From JAHZFN01 sp965149945 (GTDB lineage: Bacteria > Bacillota > Dehalobacteriia > UBA4068 > UBA4997): a DNA stretch of 64,000 bases. The notes below the pieces were generated by a model. The model saw nothing but the letters and a program-made list of their open reading frames with translations. It had not been told where the DNA came from and ran no database searches. How positions within the stretch are numbered: position 1 is the stretch's first letter; each line of letters opens with the position of its first letter. Both the position numbers and the translations under genes were made by a program. The stretch is from positions 129,327-193,326 of the forward strand of contig CBCTTQ010000001.1 of the NCBI GenBank assembly GCA_965149945.1, in the 5' to 3' direction. Shown piece after piece: positions 43,387-53,219 of the stretch.

Positions 43387-46158
43387 ATGGATTATGGGAA
43401 AACATTGAATTTGCCACAGACAGAGTTCCCCATGCGCGGCAATTTGCCCGTGCGGGAACCGGAATTTCTGAAAGAATGGGAAGAGCAGGATCTCTATCGG
43501 CTGGTACAAGAACACAATGCCGGCAAGCCGAAGTTCATTTTGCATGACGGTCCCCCCTATGCCAATGGGGATATTCACACCGGTCATGTATTGAACAAAG
43601 TACTCAAAGATATGATTGTGAAATATAAAAGTATGGCGGGCTATGATGCTCCTTATACCCCCGGTTGGGACACTCACGGACTGCCCATTGAACAAAAAGC
43701 CATCAAAGCCTTTGGCTTGAACCGCCATACCATCGATAAAGCGGCGTTCCGAGAAAAATGCGAAGAGTTCGCTTTGAACTGTGTCAACAATCAACGGGAA
43801 CAATTTAAGCGGCTGGGCGTGCGTGCCGACTGGGATCATCCCTATGTGACCTTGCAAAAAGACTTTGAAGCCATTCAAATCGGCGCTTTTGGTGAAATGG
43901 CAAAAAAAGGATATATCTATAAAGGCAAAAAACCCGTTTACTGGTGTGCCGACTGTGAAACCGCCTTGGCGGAAGCCGAAGTGGAATATGCCGACCACAA
44001 GGCGCCTACCATTTATGTAAAATTCCGCGTGGTGGACGGCAAAGGTATTTTGGATGAGGATGTGTATTTCGTCATCTGGACGACCACTCCTTGGACAATT
44101 CCCGCTAATCTCGCCATCTGCCTGCATCCGGACTATACTTATGTGTTGGCGGATATGGATGGGGAAAAAATGGTGGTTGCCAAAGATTTGATGAATACCT
44201 TCATGGCGGAAGCCGGTATTTCCGCGGGCAGTATTTTGCGGGAATTTAAAGGCTCTGAACTGGAAATGATTCAATGTCAGCATCCGCTGTTGGATCGTAC
44301 CTCTCTGGTTATTCTGGGGGACCATGTTACGTTGGACGCCGGTACCGGTTGTGTTCACACGGCGCCCGGTCATGGGGTGGAAGACTTTGAAGTGGGCATG
44401 AAATACGGTCTGGAAATCCTTTCCGCTGTGGATGCCCGGGGAAAAATGAACGCTGATGCCGGTGAGCGCTTTCAGGGGATGAGCCTGGACGAGTGCAACA
44501 AAGCCGTAATCAGTGGTTTGGAAGAAGAAAACGCCGTGCTGGGTTTGAAATGGATCACCCATCAGTACCCCCATTGCTGGCGCTGCAAAAAACCCATTGT
44601 GTTCCGAGCGACGGAGCAGTGGTTCTGCTCCATTGAAGGTTTCCGGGAAAAGGCCCTGTCGGAAATCGATCAGGTACGCTGGATTCCCGCTTGGGGACAT
44701 GACCGCATTTATAATATGGTCAAAGACCGCTCGGACTGGTGCATTTCCCGACAGAGAACTTGGGGGGTACCCATTCCCATCTTCTATTGTAAAGATTGCG
44801 GCAAAGAAATCATCACCGATGAGACCATCGCCCATATCCAGGATTTGTTCCGCCGATACGGTTCCAATATCTGGTTTGAAAAAGAAGCGGCGGAACTGAT
44901 CCCCGAAGGATTGACTTGTTCCTGTGGCTGTCAGGAATTCCGTAAAGAAACGGATATCATGGATGTTTGGTTTGATTCCGGTTCCAGCCATTTGGCGGTG
45001 CTGGACAGCGGTGATTTTCCGGAACAGCGTTGGCCCGCCGATCTCTATCTGGAAGGCAGTGACCAGCACCGCGGCTGGTTTAACTCTTCTTTGAATGTGG
45101 CGGTGGCTGTTAAGGGTTCCGCTCCTTATAAAGCGGTATTGACGCACGGCTTCATCGTGGACGAAAAGGGTAAGAAAATGAGCAAATCCTTGGGTAACGC
45201 CTTGGACCCCCATGAAATCATCGACAAAATGGGGGCGGATGTGCTGCGCCTGTGGGTGGCGTCCGCTGATTATCGCTCTGACTTGTCCATCTCCAATAAA
45301 ATTTTGAAACAAGTGGCGGAATCTTACCGCAAAATCCGCAATACCTGTCGTTTCCTGCTGTCCAACCTGTATGACTTCGACCCCAAGACCGATTGTGTGG
45401 CTTATGGGGATCTGCCGGAAATCGACCGCTGGATGCTCCACCGCTTGCAGGCGCTCATTGATAAAGTGCGCAAAGGTTATGATGAATATGAATTCCATGT
45501 GGTATATCATGCCATCCATAAATTCTGCGTGGTGGAAATGAGCAATTTGTATCTGGATATCACCAAGGATACCCTCTATTCTGAATTGCCCGATGACCCG
45601 CGCCGCCGGGCGGTGCAGACAGTGATGTATCGCACTATTGACGCGTTGGTGCGTCTGTTGACGCCGGTGCTGGCTTATACCACGGAAGAAATTTATGATT
45701 ATATGCCTAAGGCGGAAGAAGAAATGGCCAGTGTGCAGTTGTTGGATATGGCGGAGGCTAATCCTGACTGGATGGATGAAACGCTGGACGCTAAATGGCA
45801 AGCCATTACCGCTGTAAAAGACCAAGTAGCGAAGAGTCTGGAAACCGCTCGTAAGGAAAAGACTATCGGCAATTCCATCGACGCGCGGGTGGATCTCTAC
45901 GCGGAAGGCGATACCTATGCTTTGCTTCATTCGGCGGAGGGACTGTTGGCTTATTTCTTTAAAGTTTCTCAGTTGGTTCTGCACGAAGGTCTTGATGGAA
46001 AGGCGGCGGAAGACGGAGTGGCCGTGACTGTTTCGGCGGCGGAAGGTCATAAATGCGAACGCTGCTGGCTTTACACTGAAGAAACGGACAGCGAAAACCC
46101 TGCTCTTTGCCCTCGCTGCGGCGAAGTGCTGCGTCATCTGCCCCGGGTGACAGAATAA
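43387..46158 (+). CDS. ileS: Isoleucyl-tRNA synthetase
   Basis: 923 residues. The catalytic core has the HIGH-type motif GPPYANGDIHTGHVLNK and KMSKS in KGKKMSKSLGN. The CP1 editing domain includes WTTTPWTIPANLA. The C-terminal zinc finger is KCERCWLYTEE with CPRCGEVL. The start ATG 43387 is chosen because MDYGKTLNLPQTEFPMRGNL aligns with known IleRS starts; an ATG at 43363 is in frame but has no proper spacing. It charges tRNA-Ile and is controlled by the upstream T-box. Confidence 0.98.
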   Translation: MDYGKTLNLPQTEFPMRGNLPVREPEFLKEWEEQDLYRLVQEHNAGKPKFILHDGPPYANGDIHTGHVLNKVLKDMIVKYKSMAGYDAPYTPGWDTHGLPIEQKAIKAFGLNRHTIDKAAFREKCEEFALNCVNNQREQFKRLGVRADWDHPYVTLQKDFEAIQIGAFGEMAKKGYIYKGKKPVYWCADCETALAEAEVEYADHKAPTIYVKFRVVDGKGILDEDVYFVIWTTTPWTIPANLAICLHPDYTYVLADMDGEKMVVAKDLMNTFMAEAGISAGSILREFKGSELEMIQCQHPLLDRTSLVILGDHVTLDAGTGCVHTAPGHGVEDFEVGMKYGLEILSAVDARGKMNADAGERFQGMSLDECNKAVISGLEEENAVLGLKWITHQYPHCWRCKKPIVFRATEQWFCSIEGFREKALSEIDQVRWIPAWGHDRIYNMVKDRSDWCISRQRTWGVPIPIFYCKDCGKEIITDETIAHIQDLFRRYGSNIWFEKEAAELIPEGLTCSCGCQEFRKETDIMDVWFDSGSSHLAVLDSGDFPEQRWPADLYLEGSDQHRGWFNSSLNVAVAVKGSAPYKAVLTHGFIVDEKGKKMSKSLGNALDPHEIIDKMGADVLRLWVASADYRSDLSISNKILKQVAESYRKIRNTCRFLLSNLYDFDPKTDCVAYGDLPEIDRWMLHRLQALIDKVRKGYDEYEFHVVYHAIHKFCVVEMSNLYLDITKDTLYSELPDDPRRRAVQTVMYRTIDALVRLLTPVLAYTTEEIYDYMPKAEEEMASVQLLDMAEANPDWMDETLDAKWQAITAVKDQVAKSLETARKEKTIGNSIDARVDLYAEGDTYALLHSAEGLLAYFFKVSQLVLHEGLDGKAAEDGVAVTVSAAEGHKCERCWLYTEETDSENPALCPRCGEVLRHLPRVTE

Positions 46159-46185
46159 AAGATATCTCGAACGAGAATGTTTTTC

Positions 46186-46219
46186 GGCACAGCCCGCTGG
46201 AAGCGGGCTGTGCCTTTTT
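46186..46219 (+). terminator. ileS terminator
   Basis: Perfect 12-bp GC stem GGCACAGCCCGC/GCGGGCTGTGCC around TGGAA, then T5. Confidence 0.9.
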
Positions 46220-46232
46220 GCAGTGAAAGCTA

Positions 46233-46261
46233 TTGTGTTCCGGTCGAAAACTTGATATAAT
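46233..46261 (+). promoter_or_regulatory. Promoter of the trmO-like gene
   Basis: TTGTGT (46233-46238), 17-bp spacer, TATAAT (46256-46261). Confidence 0.65.
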
Positions 46262-46299
46262 AGAAAGACCCGACAGGGGGAAAGGAAGGCGAAACGGCT

Positions 46300-47097
46300 A
46301 TGGAGCAATTAAAATTTATCGGGACGGTACGCAGCGAGAAAACCCGCACCGGTCCCCATTATCCTTTCTATAGCTCAGCACAGCTGATTATCAAACGGGA
46401 ATATTTGCCGGCGCTGAAAAATCTGGAATACAATTCACATATTTGGGTGCTTTGCTGGTATGACCCGAAAAATAAGGAAGAGCTGCAGGTGAAGCCTCGT
46501 CGGGTAGATCATTCTTTGGGGTTATTCGGAACTTTGGCGCTGCGGACGCCCAATCATCCCAATCCCATCGGTCTCACTTTGGTGCGTCTTATCAAAGTGG
46601 AAGACAATGTGATTCATGTAGACAAGCTGGATGCTTTCGACGGTACCCCCGTCATTGACATCAAGCCTTACTATGAGCAGGATATCATCCTGTCGCCGCG
46701 GATGCCCGCCATTTATCACACAGATCCCAAACAGCGGGAAATTGCTCTGTTAGAACTGGCGATTAATTATCATCAGGATCAGTGTTTCGGTATGGCGCTG
46801 GCGGTGAAAATGATTTTGGCGGTGGAAGCGCGCGGAGTGGACATCCATGATGAGGAAACCTGTCTGGATGTGACTGGCGGCGCCTGCCTGGCGGACAATT
46901 TGCAGGGACTGTGTCGGGCGCGTCTTTCCAATCCTCCCCGTTTTCTGTTTTGTTTGAGCAAAGAGGTGCGGGTGGTCTGGAAGTTGCCGCGACGGATTTT
47001 GACCGTCACCCTGCGTCCCGGTATCCCCTCCACCTTTGAAGGGGTGATGGCTTTCAGTCCTGACCGATTGTTTTGGATTGAGGAAAAGCCGCGGTAA
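46300..47097 (+). CDS. TrmO-type tRNA methyltransferase with FmdE-like C-terminal domain
   Basis: 265 residues. The first 130 or so match the TsaA/TrmO barrel: FIGTVRSEKTRTGPH, LEYNSHIWVLCWYD, LRTPNHPNPIGLTLVRL and DAFDGTPVIDIKPY. TrmO N6-methylates t6A37 of tRNAs. The C-terminal half (NYHQDQCFGMALAVKMILA, then GGACLADNLQGL) resembles an FmdE domain whose usual FHGHLCPGL metal site is altered. Other TrmO proteins have different C-terminal domains, so the fusion is unusual. ATG 46300 after a weak AAGGAAGGCG site. Confidence 0.75.
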   Translation: MEQLKFIGTVRSEKTRTGPHYPFYSSAQLIIKREYLPALKNLEYNSHIWVLCWYDPKNKEELQVKPRRVDHSLGLFGTLALRTPNHPNPIGLTLVRLIKVEDNVIHVDKLDAFDGTPVIDIKPYYEQDIILSPRMPAIYHTDPKQREIALLELAINYHQDQCFGMALAVKMILAVEARGVDIHDEETCLDVTGGACLADNLQGLCRARLSNPPRFLFCLSKEVRVVWKLPRRILTVTLRPGIPSTFEGVMAFSPDRLFWIEEKPR

Positions 47098-47326
47098 AAC
47101 GCTGTCTGTTTCGAGCGAGGAAGCGCCGGGAGAGTGTTTTTCGACGGCTGTTGACAAAGGCTTTTTATTCTTTTCACGGATGACTCAACGAATGCGTTTT
47201 GGGTTCGCGTTGATCTGAGAAGTTTCTCCTTTTTCCCTTTTCTTTGGTGATGAAAGAGGAGAATCGAGCCGTATTCTGAAAACCAAACAGATGATTCAGT
47301 AGATAAAAGAGAACAAAAAAACCGAA

Positions 47327-47358
47327 AACGCCTCCTGCTTCGTAGGCGGCGTTTTTTT
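47327..47358. terminator. Terminator hairpin
   Basis: AACGCC pairs with GGCGTT and an inner CCT/AGG stem; T8 follows. Downstream of the trmO-like gene. Confidence 0.7.
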
Positions 47359-47535
47359 TAGATATTTTTGTGATAAATTGGAAAATCACGCTTCTGTCAA
47401 AAAATCAAACTTTAAGTCAAACTTTTGCCGGGAATTTTGGTACAGCGCGGATTGGATTTTTTACGGTCGGGTAGTTTCGCTGTGATTTTTCGTAATGTCT
47501 GTCCACGGTTCCGTCTATTTGGATTTTGCATAATT

Positions 47536-47565
47536 CAAAACCGCCCCGAAAACGGGGCGGTTTTG
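47536..47565. terminator. Bidirectional terminator
   Basis: CAAAACCGCCCCG pairs with CGGGGCGGTTTTG around AAAA. It separates the trmO region from the minus-strand S-layer gene. The rest of 47098-47724 is gene-free. Confidence 0.85.
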
Positions 47566-47724
47566 AGTTGTTCGGTTGCGTTTGCTTGATGTAACCATTA
47601 TTTTTGCAGTGTTTTTGCCGTGCGGGAGGTTTTTTCTTCCTGTTCCTTTTTGGTTGATTTCCCGTTTTAGATACGGGTTTTCCCGAGGTGAAATGGGTTG
47701 CGGTTTTTCAGCCGCGGGATTTTG

Positions 47725-50700
47725 CTAAGCGTTTATTTCGCAGAAGCGCGTCAGCATGGCGGCTGCTTCGGCACGGGTAGCGGTTTCTTGGGGTTCCAGG
47801 GTGGTGGCGGAAGTTCCTTCCATCACATCGGTCGTCAGCGCCCATCGGAAAGCGGAAAGGGCGTAAGGGGAGATTTCGTCGGCGTCGGCGTATCCCCGCA
47901 AGGAGTCGGCGCTGTCCGTTATGTTGTCAAGATCTTTGTACATCGCGTAACGGTACAAGATGGTTGCCAATTCTTCCCGGCTGATTTCCCCGTTGGGCAG
48001 GAAGGTATCGGCGCTGTAACCGGTGACGATGTTTTGTTCCGCGGCCCAGGTGACGGCGTTTTCATAATAAGAACCGTCTTCCACATCAGCAAAGGAATTG
48101 TTGCCTGTCACGGCGGGTTCTTCTTCCAGGCGGTAGAGAATGGTGACAATCATGGCGCGGCTGGTCGTGGCGTTGGGGCTGAAGGTATCGGCAGAGGTAC
48201 CTTCCATAAGGCCGTTTTGATAAACATAGGTAACAGCCTGCAGATACCAGGCATTTTCCGCTAAATCGGTGAAGGGCAGTGTCTGACTTTGGGGGGCAAA
48301 GGTGACTTGCACGGTGACACGGCTTTCCGGCATGGTGAAGGTATAACGACCGTCGCCTGCCGCTGTGACAGGAACGGTTTCGCCGTCGGCGGTGGTGACG
48401 GTGACGTTGGTTACGCTGTAACCTTGGTCCGGAGTGGTCGTGATAAGTACCCGGCTGCCGGCGGCGGCGTTTTTGCTGACACTGTAATCACCGTCCGCGG
48501 CTTCTGTCATGGTGATAGTATATTTTTCAGGAGCGGGGCTACCGCCTTGGCTGCCGCCTTGAGAGTCTGCCACGATGCATTCATAGGCCGCCACAGTGCC
48601 GGAGACTTCACAAGCTGCCAAAAGCAGCGGTTTGGAATCCTGCATCAGGAAGCAGAGTCCCTCGGGGGAAACATCTTCCTGAACAGAGGCGCTGAAATCG
48701 CGGGTATTGATGTAGTTGACATAGGTGGCGTCGGCGGGATCGCTTACATCATAAACCATGACGCCGCTGATTCGTTCCAGCGCGATGAAAGCATACGTTT
48801 TGCCGTCGATGGTACCGATGGTTACGGTTTCCGGTTCGGGGCCTTTTTTGGCGCTGCGGCTGTCTTGCTCAATGTCATCATTGGAGCAGTTGAAATAATC
48901 GGGGAGATAGGAAGCGGTTTTCGCTTCAAACTCATTGGCGCTTTCGTAAACCAGTTCCATGGTATCGGCATTGTAAATGCAGAAGGAGCGTCCGCCGAAG
49001 AGATAGTTTTTGCTGGCGTCGGGGACGGAAGTGCAGGTTTTGTCCAAAACTCGTACATCTTCCGCTTTGCTGATACCGTCGGTAGCAGTCAGGGTTTCTT
49101 TGGCTTCGTTGCTGTAGTCGCCCCATTCTCTGGAATCTCCTTCGTTAGCGGTTACCAGATAGGTGACGCCGCCCGCTTTGAAGACACTCAGTCCGTCGGG
49201 CATGTAAACACCCAGGGCGTCTTGGTAAGTGGCGGCTTGGTATTGGTTGTCTTCCAACAGGTCAACAGCGTTTTGGGCTTGGCTCAAATCTTTGAAGCCC
49301 ATACTTTGGATCGAGGTGATGGTTTTTGTGGTCAGATCCACTGTGGCGATAGCATTGGCTTCTTGCAGCGATACATAGGCTTTGGCGCTGTCGGGGGCGA
49401 CGGCGATATATTCCGGTTCCAGGTCACGAGCGGCGGAGTTCAGTTTCCCGTCCACTTTTCCGATGAGAACACCGTTTGCCGCCAGCGTTTCGGAATCAAA
49501 GCTGTCAAATCCGACGGTGCTGACACTTCCTGTCGTAGTATCCAGGATGGAAACAGAGCCGGCGGGGTCGGCGTTTCCTTTTTCGTAACCGTTACGGGGT
49601 TCGCCTTCATTGGCGGAGAGGGCATATTTACCGTCTGGGCTAAAGGTGACCATATCCGGCTGTACGCCTACTTCATAGATCCCTTTGACGGAGAAATCAT
49701 AGTTTAATAACACGATTCGACCGGTGGCGTCATAAGCTTCCGCCTGCAGAGCCACGGCGATGCTGTTATTGACGGTATCCACCGCGACGCTGGTCATATC
49801 GCCGTAAGTAAAGCTGTCCACAATGGCGCGCATGTCTTTGCTGCCGGTTTTTTCGAGACCGTTTTCAGTCACGTCAAAGAGGTAGAGGAGACCGTCCTGG
49901 CCGTTGATGACATAAGCTTCTTGGGTGTCGGCGTTATAGGCGACGATTTCCGCTACTCCTCCGTCGGCGTTGGCGGCGCCGATATTGATGCTGTTCAGGC
50001 GTTCCATGGTTAACGCCGCGTCGCTTTCAAAAGTGTTATTGCGATAGATAGGAGTCGGTTCCGGTTCTGGTTCTTCACCGATGCCGTGGGGTCCGTTTTC
50101 CTCGGACACGGTTTTACTGTAATCGATATCCGCGCTGTCGTTGGCGTTGTTGTCAGTATCGGTAAAGTTGGTTCTGCGGATAGCTTTCTTTTTGGATTGC
50201 AGGTCGCTGTAGCCGCCTTCGTAGACAGGAGGCGTTTGCGTTTCTTCTCCGTCATTGCCCCGTACCGCCAACAGATCTACATAACCGTCGGGGCGGTTGA
50301 TGTCTGTAACAGCGCCTTGGAAATCATCGGTCAGCGTGACATCTTTGCTGAAGAGGGCGACGGATACGCCTTTGTTATGCAGTTGTATATCCCATTCCTG
50401 ATTGCCTGCGGGGACTTGATAGTCGCTGCCGGTGGTAGCGCCGCAGCGAATCAGGTAGTAGCCTTTGGCGGGGATGGCGCCGGTGAGGGTCAGTTCATTC
50501 CATGTTTGGTGGCTGCCGTCTTCGCTGGAACGATACTGTAATTCCCAGCCGTTCAAGTCGACCGTTTCATCGCAGGGGTTGTATAATTCGATAAAGCTGT
50601 GGTCGGCATTGCCGTCGTTGCTGCCGCCGTATACTTGGTTTATCAAAATATGGGGTGTGTTGATGTCGTATTCTCCTTCGGCATTGTAAGGAGTTCCTGT

Positions 50701-50805
50701 TTGCGGAGTCGCGCCCAATGCCATGCCGGGCAACATGGTGACCAGCAGAGCGCACATCAACAAGGACGCCGTCCATTTTCGCATCCGTTTGTTTTGTGTA
50801 ATCAT
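47725..50805 (-). CDS. Large secreted S-layer-homology protein with lamin-tail and choice-of-anchor-I domains
   Basis: 1026 residues. Signal peptide (WTASLLMCALLVTMLPGMAL), then a lamin-tail-like domain about 50-190 (HILINQVYGGSNDGNADHSF; IELYNPCDETVDLNGWELQY). A beta-propeller of the choice-of-anchor I type follows at about 250-750 (LSANEGEPRNGYEKG; YLVTANEGDSREWGDY; SPEGLCF), then a short Ig-like/repeat domain and three S-layer homology repeats (LPFTDLAENAWYLQAV; NSFADVEDGSYYENAV; ATRAEAAAML). The SLH repeats attach it to cell-wall secondary polymer; the propeller may be an esterase or phosphatase-like module, uncertain. ATG 50805 lies 10 bp after AAGGAG. Confidence 0.85.
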   Translation of the reverse strand: MITQNKRMRKWTASLLMCALLVTMLPGMALGATPQTGTPYNAEGEYDINTPHILINQVYGGSNDGNADHSFIELYNPCDETVDLNGWELQYRSSEDGSHQTWNELTLTGAIPAKGYYLIRCGATTGSDYQVPAGNQEWDIQLHNKGVSVALFSKDVTLTDDFQGAVTDINRPDGYVDLLAVRGNDGEETQTPPVYEGGYSDLQSKKKAIRRTNFTDTDNNANDSADIDYSKTVSEENGPHGIGEEPEPEPTPIYRNNTFESDAALTMERLNSINIGAANADGGVAEIVAYNADTQEAYVINGQDGLLYLFDVTENGLEKTGSKDMRAIVDSFTYGDMTSVAVDTVNNSIAVALQAEAYDATGRIVLLNYDFSVKGIYEVGVQPDMVTFSPDGKYALSANEGEPRNGYEKGNADPAGSVSILDTTTGSVSTVGFDSFDSETLAANGVLIGKVDGKLNSAARDLEPEYIAVAPDSAKAYVSLQEANAIATVDLTTKTITSIQSMGFKDLSQAQNAVDLLEDNQYQAATYQDALGVYMPDGLSVFKAGGVTYLVTANEGDSREWGDYSNEAKETLTATDGISKAEDVRVLDKTCTSVPDASKNYLFGGRSFCIYNADTMELVYESANEFEAKTASYLPDYFNCSNDDIEQDSRSAKKGPEPETVTIGTIDGKTYAFIALERISGVMVYDVSDPADATYVNYINTRDFSASVQEDVSPEGLCFLMQDSKPLLLAACEVSGTVAAYECIVADSQGGSQGGSPAPEKYTITMTEAADGDYSVSKNAAAGSRVLITTTPDQGYSVTNVTVTTADGETVPVTAAGDGRYTFTMPESRVTVQVTFAPQSQTLPFTDLAENAWYLQAVTYVYQNGLMEGTSADTFSPNATTSRAMIVTILYRLEEEPAVTGNNSFADVEDGSYYENAVTWAAEQNIVTGYSADTFLPNGEISREELATILYRYAMYKDLDNITDSADSLRGYADADEISPYALSAFRWALTTDVMEGTSATTLEPQETATRAEAAAMLTRFCEINA

Positions 50806-51427
50806 CCTTTTTCGTCTCCTTTTTTCATGATTTTTCTTTTTTCTTCCGAGGGGCAAAGAAACAGGCATGTTCCTTTCCTCCGTGGAGCAAAGAAAACACG
50901 CCCGATAATTTGCGCTCAGGGTTTTTGTAAGGCAAAACAGTCGGAACAGCACTGTAGTTGCTGACTTGCTTCAGTATGTCCCTTTTCATCTTGCGTATCG
51001 ACCCTCCTTTTCTGGAATCGGCAAAGGCGGCAGCGGTCTGCCGCCGTTCCTCTTTTATCATAGCATTTGGTGATGGACGGGACTACCATAAACAGGTATA
51101 ATTTAAATAAAATGTATATGAAGAAAACAGGGATTTCTCGAAAAAAAGAAAAGAAAACGACGCTGTCCGAGGAGCATGGAGAAAAGAAAAAAGAGACGGA
51201 AAGACGAGAAAAAAGATAGGTTTTCTCCTGCCGCGCGGAGAAAACAGCAATATCCCTCCAAAACATTTCAGAACGGCGTAAAAACAGAAAAATCGCGCCG
51301 AAAAGACAACCCTTGAAGGTAAAATCCCTAAAGAGTCAGGTAAAATGCAGGCAAAAAAAAAGAAAAAAACAGGGAAAATCCGACGCCGCGCCGGGAAATC
51401 GTCCCTGTTTTTATAAATAAATTGTGT
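50806..51427. other. Gene-poor leader of the S-layer gene
   Basis: On the minus strand a TATGAT box near 51056-51061 could start a 250-nt leader. It contains a GGCGGCAG/CTGCCGCC hairpin (about 51021-51040) and a 54-codon frame 50989-50825 with a poorly spaced AAGGAGGG. I could not recognise a riboswitch. Confidence 0.3.
51367..51412. terminator. Terminator of lgt-ymfI
   Basis: AAACAGGGA pairs with TCCCTGTTT with a GC-rich interior; on the minus strand followed by a long T/C run. Confidence 0.7.
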
Positions 51428-52195
51428 TCAGGCGGTTATAAAGCCGCCGTTTACAGGCAAAATCTGTCCGGTGATGAAATCGGCGTCCGCCCCCGCCAAA
51501 AAGAACACCGCCGCCGCTACTTCTTCCGGCTGACCGATACGCCCCAGCGGAGTTTCCGCTGCCAGCGCCGCCAGCTCCCGAGGGGAAAGATGGGCGTTAA
51601 TGTCGGTGGCGATAACGCCGGGGGAGACGGCATTAACAGTGATTCCGGAAGGAGCGACTTCCAGCGCCAATCCTTTGGTAAAGGCGTCCAGGGCGCCTTT
51701 GCTGGCGGCATAAGCTACTTCGCAGGAGGCTCCCGCCTGCCCCCACATGGAGGAGATGTTGATGATTTTGCCCCGTTTTCGCTGAATCATCTGGGGTAAC
51801 ACTAAGCGGCAAGCGGTAAAAACCGCTTTTACGTTGACAGCGAATAACTGGTCCCATTCTGTCTCGCTCATATCGGTGAGCAACCCATTCCAGCCGATGC
51901 CGGCATTGTTGATTAAAATGTCAATTTTGCCGAATCGGTGGGTTGCTTGTTGTATCAATTGTTCAATGTCCGCCGTTTGGCGCAGATCCGCTCGACATAG
52001 TAACAGATGTTCTGCCGGGACCCCTTCCTCTTTCAGCTGCCGAACCAATGCTTCTGCTTGGGGGCGGCTTTGATGGTAGTGGAGAACCACCCGATCGCCG
52101 TGGGCGGCAAATCGCGCGGCGACGGCGCGGCCGATTCCGCGACCGGCTCCTGTTACCAGCACAGTGCGAGATTCCGAAGCGGAGTGTTGTTCCAT
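51428..52195 (-). CDS. EF-P 5-aminopentanone reductase-like SDR (YmfI)
   Basis: 255-residue short-chain dehydrogenase. VLVTGAGRGIGRAVAARFA binds NADPH; the catalytic set is S in NISSMWGQAGASCEVAY, Y in EVAYAASKGALDAF and the lysine four residues on. The phrase NISSMWGQ.GASCEVAY.ASK distinguishes the clostridial YmfI group, which completes the 5-aminopentanol modification of elongation factor P, from FabG. It follows lgt on the same strand with an 87-bp gap. FabG-like function is the main alternative. Confidence 0.72.
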   Translation of the reverse strand: MEQHSASESRTVLVTGAGRGIGRAVAARFAAHGDRVVLHYHQSRPQAEALVRQLKEEGVPAEHLLLCRADLRQTADIEQLIQQATHRFGKIDILINNAGIGWNGLLTDMSETEWDQLFAVNVKAVFTACRLVLPQMIQRKRGKIINISSMWGQAGASCEVAYAASKGALDAFTKGLALEVAPSGITVNAVSPGVIATDINAHLSPRELAALAAETPLGRIGQPEEVAAAVFFLAGADADFITGQILPVNGGFITA

Positions 52196-52282
52196 GATTG
52201 TTTCCTTCTTTCCCCAAAGATTTTAATCTGTAACAGAGCGCCGAAGAAACCGTGCAAAACGACGGTGTCACGAAAAGAGGCG

Positions 52283-53056
52283 TTACTTTCTTCGTTTTTT
52301 GCCGACGGTGGGATAGGAGGTGATGGGGTGCAGACGGTCAAACAGCAGGCAGAGAATCCCTGCCGCGATGCCCGCGACACTGATTACCATGGCCATTTTC
52401 AAGTCTCCCAGCATCAAACTGTCGGTGCGGAACCATTCGATCCAAAACCGTCCCAGGGAATAGCCGATGAAATAAAGGGCCATAATATCCCCATGTTTTC
52501 GATTTTTCCATTTGTTCCACAGCACCATCAGCAGGATGAATACAGCTAAATCCCAGAGACTTTCGTACAAGAAAGTGGGGTGGCGGTAGGCGCCGTCGAT
52601 GTAAATGGCCCAGGGTAGATCGGTAACGCTGCCGTAGGCTTCTTGGTTGAAAAAATTACCCCAACGGCCGATGGCTTGTGCCAGCACGACACCCGGCAAA
52701 ATGATGTCTGCCATAACGCGAAAAGGCATTTTTTTGACGAGACAGTAAAGGAACATGGCCAGCATGCCGCCCAGTAAACCGCCGTGGATGGCGAGACCGC
52801 CGTGCCAGACGGCGATAATTTCCGACGGATTGGCGGAATAATAGCCCCAGTTGAAGATCACATAATACAAGCGGGCGCCGATCAGTCCGCAGGGTAAAAT
52901 CAAAAGGATAATGTTCATCAGATGGTCGGTGTCCACACGGCTTTTCTTGCAGTTACGGACGGCGATGAGAATGGCGATGAGAATACCGCAAACAATCAAC
53001 AGTCCGTACCAACGCACCGACAGACCGCCGATTTCAAACGCAACGGGGTTAATCAA
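52283..53056 (-). CDS. lgt: Prolipoprotein diacylglyceryl transferase
   Basis: 257 residues, seven membrane helices. HGGLAIHGGLLGG and GRWGNFFNQEAYG are the Lgt signature; the arginine and histidine there bind phosphatidylglycerol. It transfers diacylglycerol to the cysteine of prolipoproteins in the membrane. TTG start at 53056, 8 bp after AGGAGGGG; the longer upstream frame is not protein-like. Confidence 0.95.
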   Translation of the reverse strand: MINPVAFEIGGLSVRWYGLLIVCGILIAILIAVRNCKKSRVDTDHLMNIILLILPCGLIGARLYYVIFNWGYYSANPSEIIAVWHGGLAIHGGLLGGMLAMFLYCLVKKMPFRVMADIILPGVVLAQAIGRWGNFFNQEAYGSVTDLPWAIYIDGAYRHPTFLYESLWDLAVFILLMVLWNKWKNRKHGDIMALYFIGYSLGRFWIEWFRTDSLMLGDLKMAMVISVAGIAAGILCLLFDRLHPITSYPTVGKKRRK

Positions 53057-53176
53057 AATAGTCCCCTCCTTTAAAAATTTTATTGATAACTTTTCTTGAT
53101 AATAGTATAATAGAAACGGAGCCCTTCCCCGCGTGGCGGAAAGGGTCGTCCTTTTAAGTATATATTGCATTATATC

Positions 53177-53216
53177 ATATTTGTGATGGAGGTACAATAT
53201 TTGTGATGGAGGTACA
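53177..53216 (+). repeat. 20-bp tandem duplication carrying the ribosome site
   Basis: Units 53177-53196 and 53197-53216 are identical and each contains TGGAGGT; the second supplies the ribosome site of the DUF2156 gene. Confidence 0.9.
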
Positions 53217-53219
53217 ATC

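Noticed and set aside
43231..46308. 1025-codon minus-strand frame opposite ileS
   Set aside because: Antisense shadow of a firmly identified gene, spanning the T-box too.
48289..49707. Plus-strand frame opposite the S-layer gene
   Set aside because: Shadow; the minus-strand gene has a signal peptide and known domains.
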